From an uncultured Pseudomonadota bacterium (lineage in GTDB: Bacteria > Pseudomonadota > Alphaproteobacteria > RF32 > CAG-239), in the NCBI GenBank assembly GCA_902799835.1, contig CADCCF010000001.1:124001-188000 (forward strand): a stretch of DNA of 64,000 nucleotides, written 5' to 3'. The notes below the pieces were generated by a model. The model did no database searches. It was not told where the DNA came from and saw nothing but the letters and a program-made list of their open reading frames with translations. Below, piece after piece: positions 8,106 to 16,805 of the stretch (positions within the stretch are counted from its first letter, which is position 1; every line of letters begins with the position of its first letter). The position numbers and the translations under genes are program-made.

Positions 8106-8960
8106 ATGAAATTTTTTAATATATTTTCAAAAGAAAACCGAGATAGCAAAGACACTAAACCGATTCAAAATAAGGAAGGTAAGGATGTTGCTAAAAGCAA
8201 CAGAGGTCACCAATCAGCAATAAAAGGCTACGAAAACACCATTGCTGAAAACAAAAAATTAAAGGCTGCATTTAAAATTAAAAAAGACCAAGCCAGAGAG
8301 TTACGAAGAAAAGCTTTTAGGCATAACATAATGAATCTTACCAGTTTTGAAAAAACTGATGGTAAAGAAATTAAAGAGGAAATTGATAGAAAATATGCCA
8401 AGGAAATGACAGCCTTAAATCTTTCAAGTGATCAATTAAAAAAATTGAACGGCTCCAAAAAAGTCATCAGAAAGGAAAATCACGAAGCAAGAAAAAATAT
8501 CAGGCTACAAAAAAGAAAGATTGCCAGCAACAATCGTCAAGCTTTCTTGACAAAGAGTTTAAGAGAAGGTAGAAAAGTTGGCCTTTTTGCTCTTGGCGTT
8601 ATCACTTCTCCTGCAAAATACGCAACGGATGGAATTGTTCAAGGCGCTAAGGTAGCTAACGATAAAGTCATACAGCCCGTACGTACTTTTGCTATTGATA
8701 AAGCTAAAGATTTTAAAGAAAAGGCTGAAACAGTCTATAATGGTGGAGTGGATCTTGGAAGGAAATTGGTAAGAAATATTTCAGCAAAAGTGGACTCTGC
8801 TAGACAAGCTGTTGGCGACACTATTACCAGCTGTAAAAAAACTGCTATAATGGTACGTGGTAGATACGCAGAAGGAGTTTTGAAAAGACAACAAAACCGT
8901 CAAACAAAATTACAAAGATGGGCAAATGCTGCTACCGGAAACAATGTACCCACAAGATAA
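8106..8960 (+). CDS. Basic coiled-coil protein of unknown function
   Basis: I do not recognise this 284-residue protein. It is very rich in Lys, Arg and Asn, with helical charged stretches from about 20 to 155 and an amphipathic C-terminal half with alternating Ala/Val/Lys (about 165-265) that recalls phasin-like or nucleic-acid-binding helices. It has no signal peptide or membrane segment. The ATG chosen has GGAGGG six bases upstream; an ATG 12 bases earlier lies inside that site. AGA and AAA codons are used far more than in neighbouring housekeeping genes, which use CGT/CGC, and this hints at foreign origin. It has its own promoter, structured leader and strong terminator. Confidence 0.75.
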   Translation: MKFFNIFSKENRDSKDTKPIQNKEGKDVAKSNRGHQSAIKGYENTIAENKKLKAAFKIKKDQARELRRKAFRHNIMNLTSFEKTDGKEIKEEIDRKYAKEMTALNLSSDQLKKLNGSKKVIRKENHEARKNIRLQKRKIASNNRQAFLTKSLREGRKVGLFALGVITSPAKYATDGIVQGAKVANDKVIQPVRTFAIDKAKDFKEKAETVYNGGVDLGRKLVRNISAKVDSARQAVGDTITSCKKTAIMVRGRYAEGVLKRQQNRQTKLQRWANAATGNNVPTR

Positions 8961-8971
8961 TTTGGTTTCTT

Positions 8972-9015
8972 TTATGCTCAGGCTGTTGCCAGCCTGAGCA
9001 TAATTATTTTTTATT
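8972..9015 (+). terminator. Strong intrinsic terminator
   Basis: TTATGCTCAGGCT and AGCCTGAGCATAA form a perfect 13-bp stem with a 6-base loop, followed by a T-rich tract. Confidence 0.9.
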
Positions 9016-9040
9016 TTAACTTAACAAAGGAGAGCACTTA

Positions 9041-9457
9041 ATGATTGAGAAACTATTGGTAGATGAATTTGAAATTTTGGAAAACGACGGCCAATATGGG
9101 CTGAGTTTTGTTTTTGATGATGAACCCATTGATACCGCCGAGTTTTTGTATGATGGACGCAACTGCGGCATCCTTATTCGCAATGGCAAAAAGGCTTTGA
9201 TTTTTACCAATATTGTTGATGATTTGCGCCCCAAGCTGCTCGCCTCTCCCGAGTTAATGATTATCGAAATGAAACGCGAAGGTGATACCGAAGATGATAT
9301 CGCTCAATCTTATATGTGCGATGTTACCAAAGTTGATGAAATTCCGGTTGATGACACTTTGCCCGATGCCTTGTATGACATGCTTGAAGAAATTCATGAT
9401 GTTTATGGCGATGAAGGCGTTAAAGCTATCACTGAAAAAGTTTGGAAAATTCAATAG
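9041..9457 (+). CDS. Acidic protein of unknown function
   Basis: A 138-residue acidic, soluble protein (many Asp/Glu, no signal or membrane segment) that I do not recognise. The first 60 residues alternate like a beta-sheet (ILENDGQYGLSFVFDDEP region), and the C-terminus is helical. AAAGGAGAG precedes the ATG at good spacing. It is followed nine bases later by a second small gene, so the two form an operon that ends at a terminator. Confidence 0.75.
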   Translation: MIEKLLVDEFEILENDGQYGLSFVFDDEPIDTAEFLYDGRNCGILIRNGKKALIFTNIVDDLRPKLLASPELMIIEMKREGDTEDDIAQSYMCDVTKVDEIPVDDTLPDALYDMLEEIHDVYGDEGVKAITEKVWKIQ

Positions 9458-9466
9458 GAGACAACC

Positions 9467-9676
9467 ATGACCGAAGAAAATAAACCATCTTCTGCTGATA
9501 TGTTAGCTCGTTTGCGTGGTGTCGGCGGTGCTAATTTGAGCGAAACTCCCAAACCTGCCGCTCAACCGCAAGCAGGCGAGGAAAACAAACCCAAGCGCGA
9601 CATTCAAGAATTGTATGATTTTATTGATAAATATTGTGCTGACAAAGAGGCTCAAGCCAATCAACAAAATCCTTAA
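9467..9676 (+). CDS. Small protein with Pro/Ala-rich linker
   Basis: 69 residues, start preceded by TAGGAG. A helical N-terminus (about 8-20), a Gly/Pro/Ala-rich middle, and a helical C-terminus with ELYDFIDKYCADKE. No known family is recognised. Its tight spacing to the preceding acidic protein suggests they act together, perhaps as a small complex (inference). Confidence 0.7.
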   Translation: MTEENKPSSADMLARLRGVGGANLSETPKPAAQPQAGEENKPKRDIQELYDFIDKYCADKEAQANQQNP

Positions 9677-9692
9677 AAAAATCAAATATTTC

Positions 9693-9723
9693 AAAACACC
9701 GACCAAACAGTCGGTGTTTTTTT
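9693..9723 (+). terminator. Intrinsic terminator of the two-gene unit
   Basis: AAAACACCGAC and GTCGGTGTTTT pair around CAAACA, followed by further T. Confidence 0.88.
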
Positions 9724-9800
9724 GTAAATTTTAAATAATCCGAAGATGCTTAAGCTCCGTTCGTTGCACTCGCCACAAGCATGACAATATTTAGTTATCA

Positions 9801-10018
9801 GGATTTGGGATTGCGCGCCAAATCCTCTCTTTTCGGACATTATGAGGGCGAGGAAAAAGTTTTTATACATAAACTCAACCGCTATCAGCTAATTCCGCTG
9901 CATGTCCGAGTGGGCGCTTAAAGTCGCCTGCGAGTTCAGCGGAGGTGCGTTTATGCATAAAAACCCGAGACCGAATTGTCCGACGTTTTTTGGTTACTTT
10001 TGTACTCACAAAAGTAAC
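9801..10018. repeat. Nested inverted-repeat element, non-coding
   Basis: The 9724-10035 gap holds no gene, but is full of pairings: GGATTTGG/CCAAATCC (9801-9808, 9818-9825); TCGGACA/TGTCCGA (9833-9839, 9977-9983); a 16-base arm at 9859-9874 with its partner at 9949-9964 (15 of 16, the exception able to form G-U); TCCGCTG/CAGCGGA (9894-9900, 9937-9943); and a perfect 11-bp hairpin GTTACTTTTGT/ACAAAAGTAAC (9993-10018). The arms are nested, so a single folded RNA or a palindromic mobile remnant is possible. Confidence 0.55.
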
Positions 10019-10035
10019 ATAAATAATCTCAAAAA

Positions 10036-10953
10036 CTACAATTCCGAAATATAATTATTAATGGCGTCCGGTAATATCACCACAATATTTTTACCTCTCA
10101 TATCCTCATTTTGTGCCATTTCAACTGCCGCAACCATGGCTGCTCCTGCCGATACCCCAATCGGCAAACCTTCCGTTTGTGCCACCAATTTTGCCATATC
10201 CCAGGCATCATCATCTGCTACATCTTTTACTTCATCAACATTTTTTTCATCATAAAAAGGTGGTACAAATCCTGCACCAATTCCGCGAATTCGGTGTGTA
10301 CCTTTGCTTCCGCCATTAAGTACATTACTGCTCAAAGGTTCCACTGCTACTACTTTCAATTCGGCAACCGAACTTCTTAGGGCTTGCGCCGTTCCGCTCA
10401 ATGTCCCTGCTGTACCTACCGCCGAAATCAATGCATCTATTTCGCCATTCATGTCATCCCAAATTTCTACCGCCGTATGAAACAAATGGGCTTCTTTGTT
10501 GCCTTCATTTTCAAACTGTTTGAGCCATAGCACATTAGGTGATTTTTGCGCCAACATTTCAGCCTTGGCAATTGCTCCGCTCATTCCATCTTCTTTTGCT
10601 GTCAAAATAACATCTGCGCCAAAATATTTAATCATCTTAACTTTTTCAATTGCTGTATCTTCCGGCATAATCGCCATAGCTTTGACCCCTTTTTGCGCAC
10701 AAATTGCCGCCATCGCCACACCCAAATTGCCCGATGTCGCTTCAACTACGACTATCTCTGCCAAATTTTTGCCGACCAAAGCCTTTTCTATCATCTGTTT
10801 AGCGGAGCGATCTTTTATCGAAAACAACGGATTATAAAATTCGCATTTGCCATAAATATTCGCCGCCAAACCCAATCTTTTACCTAGTTTTGCGAAATGG
10901 TACATCGGTGTTTTTCCCACCAAATCAACCACAGAATCAAATATTTTTTTCAA
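10036..10953 (-). CDS. PLP-dependent cysteine synthase-family enzyme
   Basis: Fold-type II PLP enzyme that replaces the acetyl group of O-acetylserine with sulfide, or acts on a related substrate. The PLP lysine is K47 in SIKDR; the substrate loop is TSGNLG (73-78) and the phosphate loop GTAGTLSG. CysK and CysM usually have TSGNTG, so the Leu, together with Ala for the preceding Pro, is a departure that also occurs in some amino-acid-linking relatives such as SbnA. A TTG start with AAAGGG upstream gives 305 residues and the expected N-terminus. It is a single gene, and the repeat element lies just beyond its stop. Confidence 0.85.
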   Translation of the reverse strand: MKKIFDSVVDLVGKTPMYHFAKLGKRLGLAANIYGKCEFYNPLFSIKDRSAKQMIEKALVGKNLAEIVVVEATSGNLGVAMAAICAQKGVKAMAIMPEDTAIEKVKMIKYFGADVILTAKEDGMSGAIAKAEMLAQKSPNVLWLKQFENEGNKEAHLFHTAVEIWDDMNGEIDALISAVGTAGTLSGTAQALRSSVAELKVVAVEPLSSNVLNGGSKGTHRIRGIGAGFVPPFYDEKNVDEVKDVADDDAWDMAKLVAQTEGLPIGVSAGAAMVAAVEMAQNEDMRGKNIVVILPDAINNYISEL

Positions 10954-11059
10954 GACTTTGCCCTTTCTTATTTTGTTTATAAAGCACAAAAACTTATAGA
11001 CCTATATAACCGAAAGTCGCTATAATTGCAACGCTTAATTAAGATATATACGGCTGTTT

Positions 11060-11635
11060 ATGATGGTGAATCTTCATAAAATATTTTGTTTGTTGGTAAT
11101 GATGATATTGTTGGCAGCGCAAGATGGACACGCTACCAGCCTTGATGATATTTATCGTGACATTATTCGTTCCAACAATTCGGGCTATCTTCCTTTGTTT
11201 GTTAAAAATCGTCATCAACCCATCCTGTTACTTGATGAAGAAGACCTTCAAGAAGCCCCTTCACCTTCTCAGCTAAAACTGTTATCACCTAATCAAAAAG
11301 TCAAATTGTCTTCAGATTTTGACCATCTGGATGCTTTGGCGAAAGCCCGCCATTATCAATGGCTCAAAACCATCGCCGCCGTAAAATCAAATCAGGTAAC
11401 TCCTCTCGAATTAAACGAAATTTATAATCGAGTACGCAATCAAGACCCTAAAGCTATCGAAATTTTGGCTTGGATGTATACCAAAGGTGTTGGTGTTACG
11501 ATGGATTTTGTCGAAGCTTTTAATCTCTACAAAAAAGCGGCCACTCTCAATGTTACTAACGCCGAACAAAACGCCATGCGTGTATACCAAGCTATGACCG
11601 AAACTCAACGCCAAAAAGTTAAAAACAAACTTTAA
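11060..11635 (+). CDS. Exported protein with Sel1-like repeats
   Basis: A 191-residue protein with a signal peptide (about residues 1-25, HATS cleavage region), a central linker, and a C-terminal helical region in which DPKAIEILAWMYTKG followed by DFVEAFNLYKKAA reads as a Sel1/TPR-like repeat. Such repeats mediate protein contacts in the periplasm. No strong Shine-Dalgarno is seen; a second ATG follows directly. It converges with gmk, overlapping the stops by 4 bases. The partner is unknown. Confidence 0.72.
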   Translation: MMVNLHKIFCLLVMMILLAAQDGHATSLDDIYRDIIRSNNSGYLPLFVKNRHQPILLLDEEDLQEAPSPSQLKLLSPNQKVKLSSDFDHLDALAKARHYQWLKTIAAVKSNQVTPLELNEIYNRVRNQDPKAIEILAWMYTKGVGVTMDFVEAFNLYKKAATLNVTNAEQNAMRVYQAMTETQRQKVKNKL

Positions 11636-12294
11636 TTTTCCTCGGCTTCTTTGACCAGTTCTTTGACAAATCCTTTCAGTCCGATTTGTCTTACGCGCCG
11701 CATTCTTTCACCGGAAATAATTTTTTGGATTTTGGTAACTGTTTCTTGCAGGCTGACATTAACTATAACATAGTCAAATTCATCCCAGTGACTTATCTTG
11801 TCCAAAATAATACTCATACGCTTATCAATAACTTCTTGGCTATCAGTTCCTCGACCTTCCAAACGACGACGCAATTCGCGTACTGACGGCGGTAACAGAT
11901 AAATTGTAACCACATCATCACCGGCTTTTTCTTTCATTTGGCGAGCGCCGGCCCAGTCCATATCAAACAAAACATCTTGTCCGACATTAATAAAGCTGTC
12001 AACTTCCGAACGCAAAGTTCCATATCTTGAGCCGTATTGCGAATCAACACATTCATAAAAAGCATCTTGTTTCAAAAATTCATCATACTGCTCATCAGTA
12101 ACAAAATAGTAATCAACGCCTTCTTCTTCGCCTACTCTGGGAGCTCTGGTTGTCACCGATACCGAAAATTTTATATTATTATCGTTTTTCAAGATCTCTT
12201 TAATAACCGTACCCTTGCCGGTACCAGAAGGGGCCTCAATCACAAACATAGCACCTTTTCTAACTTTACGCAAACGATCAATAATCTCGTCCAT
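11632..12294 (-). CDS. gmk: Guanylate kinase
   Basis: Phosphorylates GMP to GDP. The P-loop APSGTGKGT near residue 21, the SVTTRAPR segment and the GVDYYFV segment of the GMP-binding region are all present. Length 220 includes a short C-terminal extension. The ATG has GGGAG upstream. It follows yicC on the same strand after 12 bases, the conserved yicC-gmk pairing. Confidence 0.96.
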   Translation of the reverse strand: MDEIIDRLRKVRKGAMFVIEAPSGTGKGTVIKEILKNDNNIKFSVSVTTRAPRVGEEEGVDYYFVTDEQYDEFLKQDAFYECVDSQYGSRYGTLRSEVDSFINVGQDVLFDMDWAGARQMKEKAGDDVVTIYLLPPSVRELRRRLEGRGTDSQEVIDKRMSIILDKISHWDEFDYVIVNVSLQETVTKIQKIISGERMRRVRQIGLKGFVKELVKEAEEN

Positions 12295-12306
12295 TTTTAT
12301 CTCCCT

Positions 12307-13209
12307 TTATTCAATATTTTGAACTTGCTCGCGAAATTGTTCAATTAATACTTTCAGCTCCATACCCCAGTTAGTAATTTCAATATCAACCGACTTGGAA
12401 CAAGTAGTATTAGCTTCCCGATTCAACTCCTGACACAAAAAGTCTAATCTGCGTCCCACCGCCTCATCTTTGCTCAATAATTCTCGGGCAGCTTGAACAT
12501 GAGCTTTCAGACGATCGATTTCTTCTCTTATATCGGCTCTTGTTGCCAACAAAACCACTTCTTGAGCAATTCTGTCTTCACTTATTGCCAACTCATTAAC
12601 ATACTGTTTTAATTGTTCCTCCAGCTTCTGTTTACATTTTTCCGGTAAGGTTTCAGCTTTAGCATCAATTTGAGTAACTATTGCTTCAATTTTGTTGAGT
12701 AGCTCTTGCAATGCTGCTGCAATTTTTTGCCCCTCAACCATTCTTTCAGCGCGTAAATTTTGACACAACTTAGTAAAATCTGCAAGAATTTTTTGCTTCA
12801 AGGCCGCCTGATCTTCTTCACTCAAATCATTATCTTGCATTTCAACCACGCCTTTTACCATCAACAATTCTGCCGCATTTGGTAAGGCTACTTTTCCCAC
12901 AAACTTCTCACTTAAATTTATCGCTTTTTGTGCCAATTCATCCAACAGCTGTTCATCAATTATCGCTTTTTTGTGATTTTGGGTCGAAACAATTTCCAAA
13001 TTTACACTTATATTGCCGCGATTCAAATAATTTGCCGCTTCATTTTTCAAAACCATGCCCAGATCGTCAAACCCTAAAGGCAATCGTGACTTGAGCTCTA
13101 AACCCTTACCATTAACGCTTTTGGCTTCCCAAATCCAATTTATATCTTCATCATTTGCGACAAATTGTCCGTTAACCCTTGCAAAACCGGTCATGCTTGC
13201 TATACTCAA
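12307..13209 (-). CDS. yicC: YicC-family endoribonuclease
   Basis: YicC proteins are stress-linked endoribonucleases. The N-terminal SIASMTGFAR and the C-terminal EREANTT-like segment (QELNREANTTCSKS) are the family marks. I chose a TTG start because AGGAAG lies six bases before it and it places SIASMTGFA at the N-terminus as in other members; the longer frame would overlap the divergent SDR gene. 300 residues, slightly longer than E. coli. Operon with gmk. Confidence 0.92.
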   Translation of the reverse strand: MSIASMTGFARVNGQFVANDEDINWIWEAKSVNGKGLELKSRLPLGFDDLGMVLKNEAANYLNRGNISVNLEIVSTQNHKKAIIDEQLLDELAQKAINLSEKFVGKVALPNAAELLMVKGVVEMQDNDLSEEDQAALKQKILADFTKLCQNLRAERMVEGQKIAAALQELLNKIEAIVTQIDAKAETLPEKCKQKLEEQLKQYVNELAISEDRIAQEVVLLATRADIREEIDRLKAHVQAARELLSKDEAVGRRLDFLCQELNREANTTCSKSVDIEITNWGMELKVLIEQFREQVQNIE

Positions 13210-13285
13210 TGTAGTCTTCCTTTTCTTGTAAATTGTTTTTACAATATACTTACCCAAAAATAAAAATTTTTCAAGGAGCAAATCA

Positions 13286-14050
13286 TTGAGCAAATACCAA
13301 AATGTGTTAATTACCGGAGCATCATCGGGAATTGGTGAAGCTTTAGCTTTGCATTATGCCAAATCCGGTGTGACAAACCTCTTTCTTTGCGGGCGCAATG
13401 CCGAGCGACTAAAAAATGTAGCCGACCAATGCCGTGAGCTTGGCGCACAGGTTTTAGAAAAAGTTTTAGATGTAACTGACGCTCTTGCAACCGAAAAATG
13501 GATTATATCCTGCAACCAAAAAGCTCCTCTTCACTTGATTTTTGCCAATGCCGGTGTTTCCACTACCCAAGAAATTCCCGAAAACATTCGTCACACTTTT
13601 GCCATCAATGTCGGAGGAGTCGTTAACACGGTGCTGCCTGCGATTGAAATATTAAAAAATACTCCTTCCTCCCAGCCCAAACATATCGTTATAACTGCTT
13701 CCATAGCCGGTTATCACGGCCTTCCCGCCTGTCCTTCCTACTCAGCAACCAAAGCCTGCGTCAAGGCTTGGGGTGAGGCTTTACGTATAGATTTGGCTAA
13801 AAAACACAACATCAAAGTATCAGTTTTGGCGCCCGGATTCGTCCGTTCGCGTATAACTGACAAAAACACCTGCCCGATGCCTTTCTTTATGGAGGCTGAC
13901 AAAGCGGCTTGTCTTATTGCTAAACGTGTTGAAAAAAACGTCGGACTAATCGCTTTTCCTTGGCCGATGCGCCTCGGAGCCTGGTTTGTCTCAATTTTAC
14001 CAAATTGCATCAGCGAACTTATATACAAAAATATGCCTTACAAAGTCTAA
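13286..14050 (+). CDS. Short-chain dehydrogenase/reductase
   Basis: NAD(P)-dependent oxidoreductase of the classical SDR family: TGASSGIG cofactor loop (10-17), NAG (88-90), and the catalytic S139, Y152 and K156 (YSATK). 254 residues. The start is TTG with AAGGAG upstream. The C-terminus carries hydrophobic segments (MRLGAWFVSILPNCI), so membrane association is likely, as in ketosphinganine-reductase-like members. It is divergent from yicC and overlaps the stop of the next gene by 4 bases. The substrate cannot be told. Confidence 0.88.
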   Translation: MSKYQNVLITGASSGIGEALALHYAKSGVTNLFLCGRNAERLKNVADQCRELGAQVLEKVLDVTDALATEKWIISCNQKAPLHLIFANAGVSTTQEIPENIRHTFAINVGGVVNTVLPAIEILKNTPSSQPKHIVITASIAGYHGLPACPSYSATKACVKAWGEALRIDLAKKHNIKVSVLAPGFVRSRITDKNTCPMPFFMEADKAACLIAKRVEKNVGLIAFPWPMRLGAWFVSILPNCISELIYKNMPYKV

Positions 14051-15711
14051 CGCCGCATTCTTTGCAAGTTTTGCAAAAACAACTTTGAGGCTTCATAACA
14101 CTTTGCTGCATCCCAACCCAAGTGATCATTCACTCCGGGTATAAAGCAGAATTTTTTTGTATTCAATTCTGATGTTACCGCTTGATAGGCTTCCGGTTTG
14201 TGAAACGGCTCAATAGTATTGCCATCAGCTTTCAAAAACTTTTTACCATCTTCAAAACAACCACTGATATTAGCATAAGTCCGCTTGATATATTCTTGAT
14301 TTTTATTAAAACACTCATCCAACAGCTTTTTCTCTTGCTTTGTAAGCTTGCCCGTTACATCTTGCTTATCCAATAATTTTGCAGTCAATTTACCATAAGC
14401 AATGGCGGCATACGATAAAGGCAACCCCCATTGTGCCGATGTTTTTTCCGCCGTATTTTTGCCTCTCGCCATAAAATTAGTGACATCATTATCACTATTT
14501 TTACCTGCACCATCAAAATTTTCTTTTCGAGAACACAACCGCCCTTTATTATCGCACAAAATGTAATAATTTAAGTTCAAATAGCTATCACAAGAAGTTA
14601 TCGCGTGTCCATCAACCGTTGTTGAAAAATTATTATAGCGCAATGCTCCGAACTCGCGCACCAAATTCTTTTCCCAACGCTTTAATATCTTCACGTGCTT
14701 GCTCACATCAATGCTCAATTTTTTACTTGAGCTTAAATCAATGTCTTCAGCACACAATATCGCTGATGAAGAATCTGTTCTTTTGGTTGTCCCATGAAAC
14801 TCATCCAAATAAAAATGACGAATTTGTTTCAGCGATTTTCCTATAAAATCTCTTAATTTTTCCGGTTGCGCAAACAATTTATTCAACTTGAATTTATGGC
14901 ATAATGTATCTTCAAAATCTTCAAAGTTTTGTTTGATTTTAGGATGCTTTTGCAAAATTTCAATCAGCGACACCACTTCTTCAAAAGCCTTCATAACACT
15001 GGCGTTATCCCAGTTTATTCCACCATTGAATGGTATTTCCTCCCAAGCCCCGCAACTTTGTGGTGAGATTCCTTGAATATACAGATAATGAACAAATCTA
15101 ACTATTGTCTGCACCATGTCATTTGGCATACTTTGCCCGTTATCAATTCTTTTACCGCTATATTTAGCCAAATACCGCAACAATTCGCCATGTGATTCTA
15201 TTCGTTGATGCATTTTCCAACCGTTGTCTCGCTCTAAACTCCCGTCAGCAAGCTGCCAGAACACATGCGACACCCCTTTATTATAGCAAGCACTTTGCGG
15301 ATTCTTAAAAACACGGGCAAAAGCTCTGATTTCACTAGGTTTATTATAAGTTTTGGCCCATTCAACCAAACCTTCCCACAATTCTTTTTGATATTTATCC
15401 TCAACCAAAATTATCATTCCCATATGATCGCGCGGCCATTTTCTGGTCATATGTTTTGCTGCTGCATTAAATGTTACACACGGAATATGATTGCAAAATC
15501 TTAAATCAAAAACCCCTTTTTCATTGCACAGATTAAAAAGCTTCTTAAATCTTTCCCAATTTAAATCTTTGGCTAAAAATGGAGCAATTTGTTTATTATT
15601 TGCATAAAAGCAAACCTCTTTACCACCACAAGTTTTGTGAATTATTTTAACAATATTTTTGCTATAATTACCGGCAAAATTTATCACTTCTAATGTTGTT
15701 GATTTTTTCAC
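14047..15711 (-). CDS. GH15-like (alpha/alpha)6-barrel protein, possible phosphorylase-kinase-type
   Basis: A 554-residue cytoplasmic protein that I place, with moderate confidence, in the glucoamylase/phosphorylase-kinase-alpha barrel superfamily: a KWPRDHMGMI segment near residue 95, a DNGWKMHQRIESHGELLRYL segment resembling the active-site helix region, and a CGAWEEIPF segment resembling the WEE acid motif. The C-terminal GLPLSYAAIAYGKL fits the last barrel helices. A GTG start with AAGGA upstream was preferred over an earlier GTG. It is divergent from a LysR regulator that probably controls it (inference). Its substrate is unknown; the family acts on alpha-glucans or regulates such enzymes. 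Confidence 0.6.
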   Translation of the reverse strand: MKKSTTLEVINFAGNYSKNIVKIIHKTCGGKEVCFYANNKQIAPFLAKDLNWERFKKLFNLCNEKGVFDLRFCNHIPCVTFNAAAKHMTRKWPRDHMGMIILVEDKYQKELWEGLVEWAKTYNKPSEIRAFARVFKNPQSACYNKGVSHVFWQLADGSLERDNGWKMHQRIESHGELLRYLAKYSGKRIDNGQSMPNDMVQTIVRFVHYLYIQGISPQSCGAWEEIPFNGGINWDNASVMKAFEEVVSLIEILQKHPKIKQNFEDFEDTLCHKFKLNKLFAQPEKLRDFIGKSLKQIRHFYLDEFHGTTKRTDSSSAILCAEDIDLSSSKKLSIDVSKHVKILKRWEKNLVREFGALRYNNFSTTVDGHAITSCDSYLNLNYYILCDNKGRLCSRKENFDGAGKNSDNDVTNFMARGKNTAEKTSAQWGLPLSYAAIAYGKLTAKLLDKQDVTGKLTKQEKKLLDECFNKNQEYIKRTYANISGCFEDGKKFLKADGNTIEPFHKPEAYQAVTSELNTKKFCFIPGVNDHLGWDAAKCYEASKLFLQNLQRMRR

Positions 15712-15927
15712 AAATATCGTCCTTATTAAAACCTTCTCCGCCACGCATTATAGACTATATCCGTAAAGAAAAAATTAATTTAATTAAATCAAAACTTGTA
15801 AAGTTAAATATATTTATCCATAAAGTTGAATATAATTGTTGCATTTCTCATTCCTTTGTTATAAATATATCCTATTAGTTGTTAATTTGTAATAAAACTA
15901 CTTAATATTAAAAAACGGAGATTAGTC
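15712..15927. promoter_or_regulatory. AT-rich divergent control region
   Basis: 216 bases between the GH15-like gene and the LysR gene. Very AT-rich with several promoter-like hexamers on both strands, but no clean LysR T-N11-A palindrome could be settled by eye. Confidence 0.35.
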
Positions 15928-16803
15928 TTGCTAAGCAAAAAGGACTTGCTCAATTTAGAAGGACTTTTTATGCTCTACGCAGTCAAAATCAGTGATGGTA
16001 AAGTTATGGCTGCCAAAAATATGAACACTTCCATCGACACCCTTAACAAATATCTTGAAATTCTTGAACATGAAATGGGCTCACGCCTTATATCCGTTAA
16101 TGACCGCCGATGTTCTTTGACACGCTACGGTGAAAAAGTTTTTTCTATTGCTGAGCAAATCGTCAAAACTCTCAAACAAGCCTACACTCTCAAAGAAAAA
16201 GAAAAAGCCGTCAAAGGTGAGGTTCGCATAGCTTGCAATCGTGCACTTAAACCAATTTTAAGCAATAAATCTTTAGAATCTTTTTTAGATAAATATTCTG
16301 ATATTTCTCTTTCGATTGACGTTTTCGATTCTCTAAAAGATATTGGTTTTAATGACTATGATTTGTGCCTGAGTTGTGATTTTCCTCATGATGAAAATTT
16401 AATCGTCCTGCTTTCTAAGGAAAGCCCTTGCGGATTTTTTGTCTCCAATAATTACCTTGCCAATCACGCAAAACCGCAATCTTTGGAAGATGTTCTGCAA
16501 AACCACCGTCTGATTCTGAATCGCAACTGGCTAAAAATTTTACAATTTGATACAGCAAAATCAGCCAAAAATCTTTGCTTGTCCAACAGCACTTTGGTTG
16601 TTAGCGAAATGATCACATCCGGTGGCGGAATTGGAATAATTCCCTTGCGTTTGGCTAAAAAGTCACCTGATTTAGTTTGCCTAAACCAAATAAAATGCAA
16701 CATAAACTCTAAAATATATCTTTTAAGTCATCGCGAAACCAAAGATATTCCCCGTATCCGTGTTGTTATAGACTACTACAAAAAACTGCTGGAAAACTTT
16801 TAA
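15928..16803 (+). CDS. LysR-type transcriptional regulator
   Basis: The N-terminus is a winged helix-turn-helix: a GKVMAAKNMNTSIDTLNKYLEILE recognition region followed by GSRLISVNDRRCSLTRYGE, the usual LysR wing. A helical linker leads to a small type 2 periplasmic-fold ligand domain (about 90-291). The start is TTG with CGGAG eight bases upstream. The recognition helix differs from the common FHVSQPAVS pattern. It is divergent from the GH15-like gene, its probable target, and its stop is 3 bases from that of tolB. Confidence 0.85.
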   Translation: MLSKKDLLNLEGLFMLYAVKISDGKVMAAKNMNTSIDTLNKYLEILEHEMGSRLISVNDRRCSLTRYGEKVFSIAEQIVKTLKQAYTLKEKEKAVKGEVRIACNRALKPILSNKSLESFLDKYSDISLSIDVFDSLKDIGFNDYDLCLSCDFPHDENLIVLLSKESPCGFFVSNNYLANHAKPQSLEDVLQNHRLILNRNWLKILQFDTAKSAKNLCLSNSTLVVSEMITSGGGIGIIPLRLAKKSPDLVCLNQIKCNINSKIYLLSHRETKDIPRIRVVIDYYKKLLENF

Positions 16804-16805
16804 GT

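Noticed and set aside
9993..10018. Perfect 11-bp hairpin as a terminator of the cysteine synthase gene
   Set aside because: No T-run follows on the minus strand, so it was kept as part of the repeat element.
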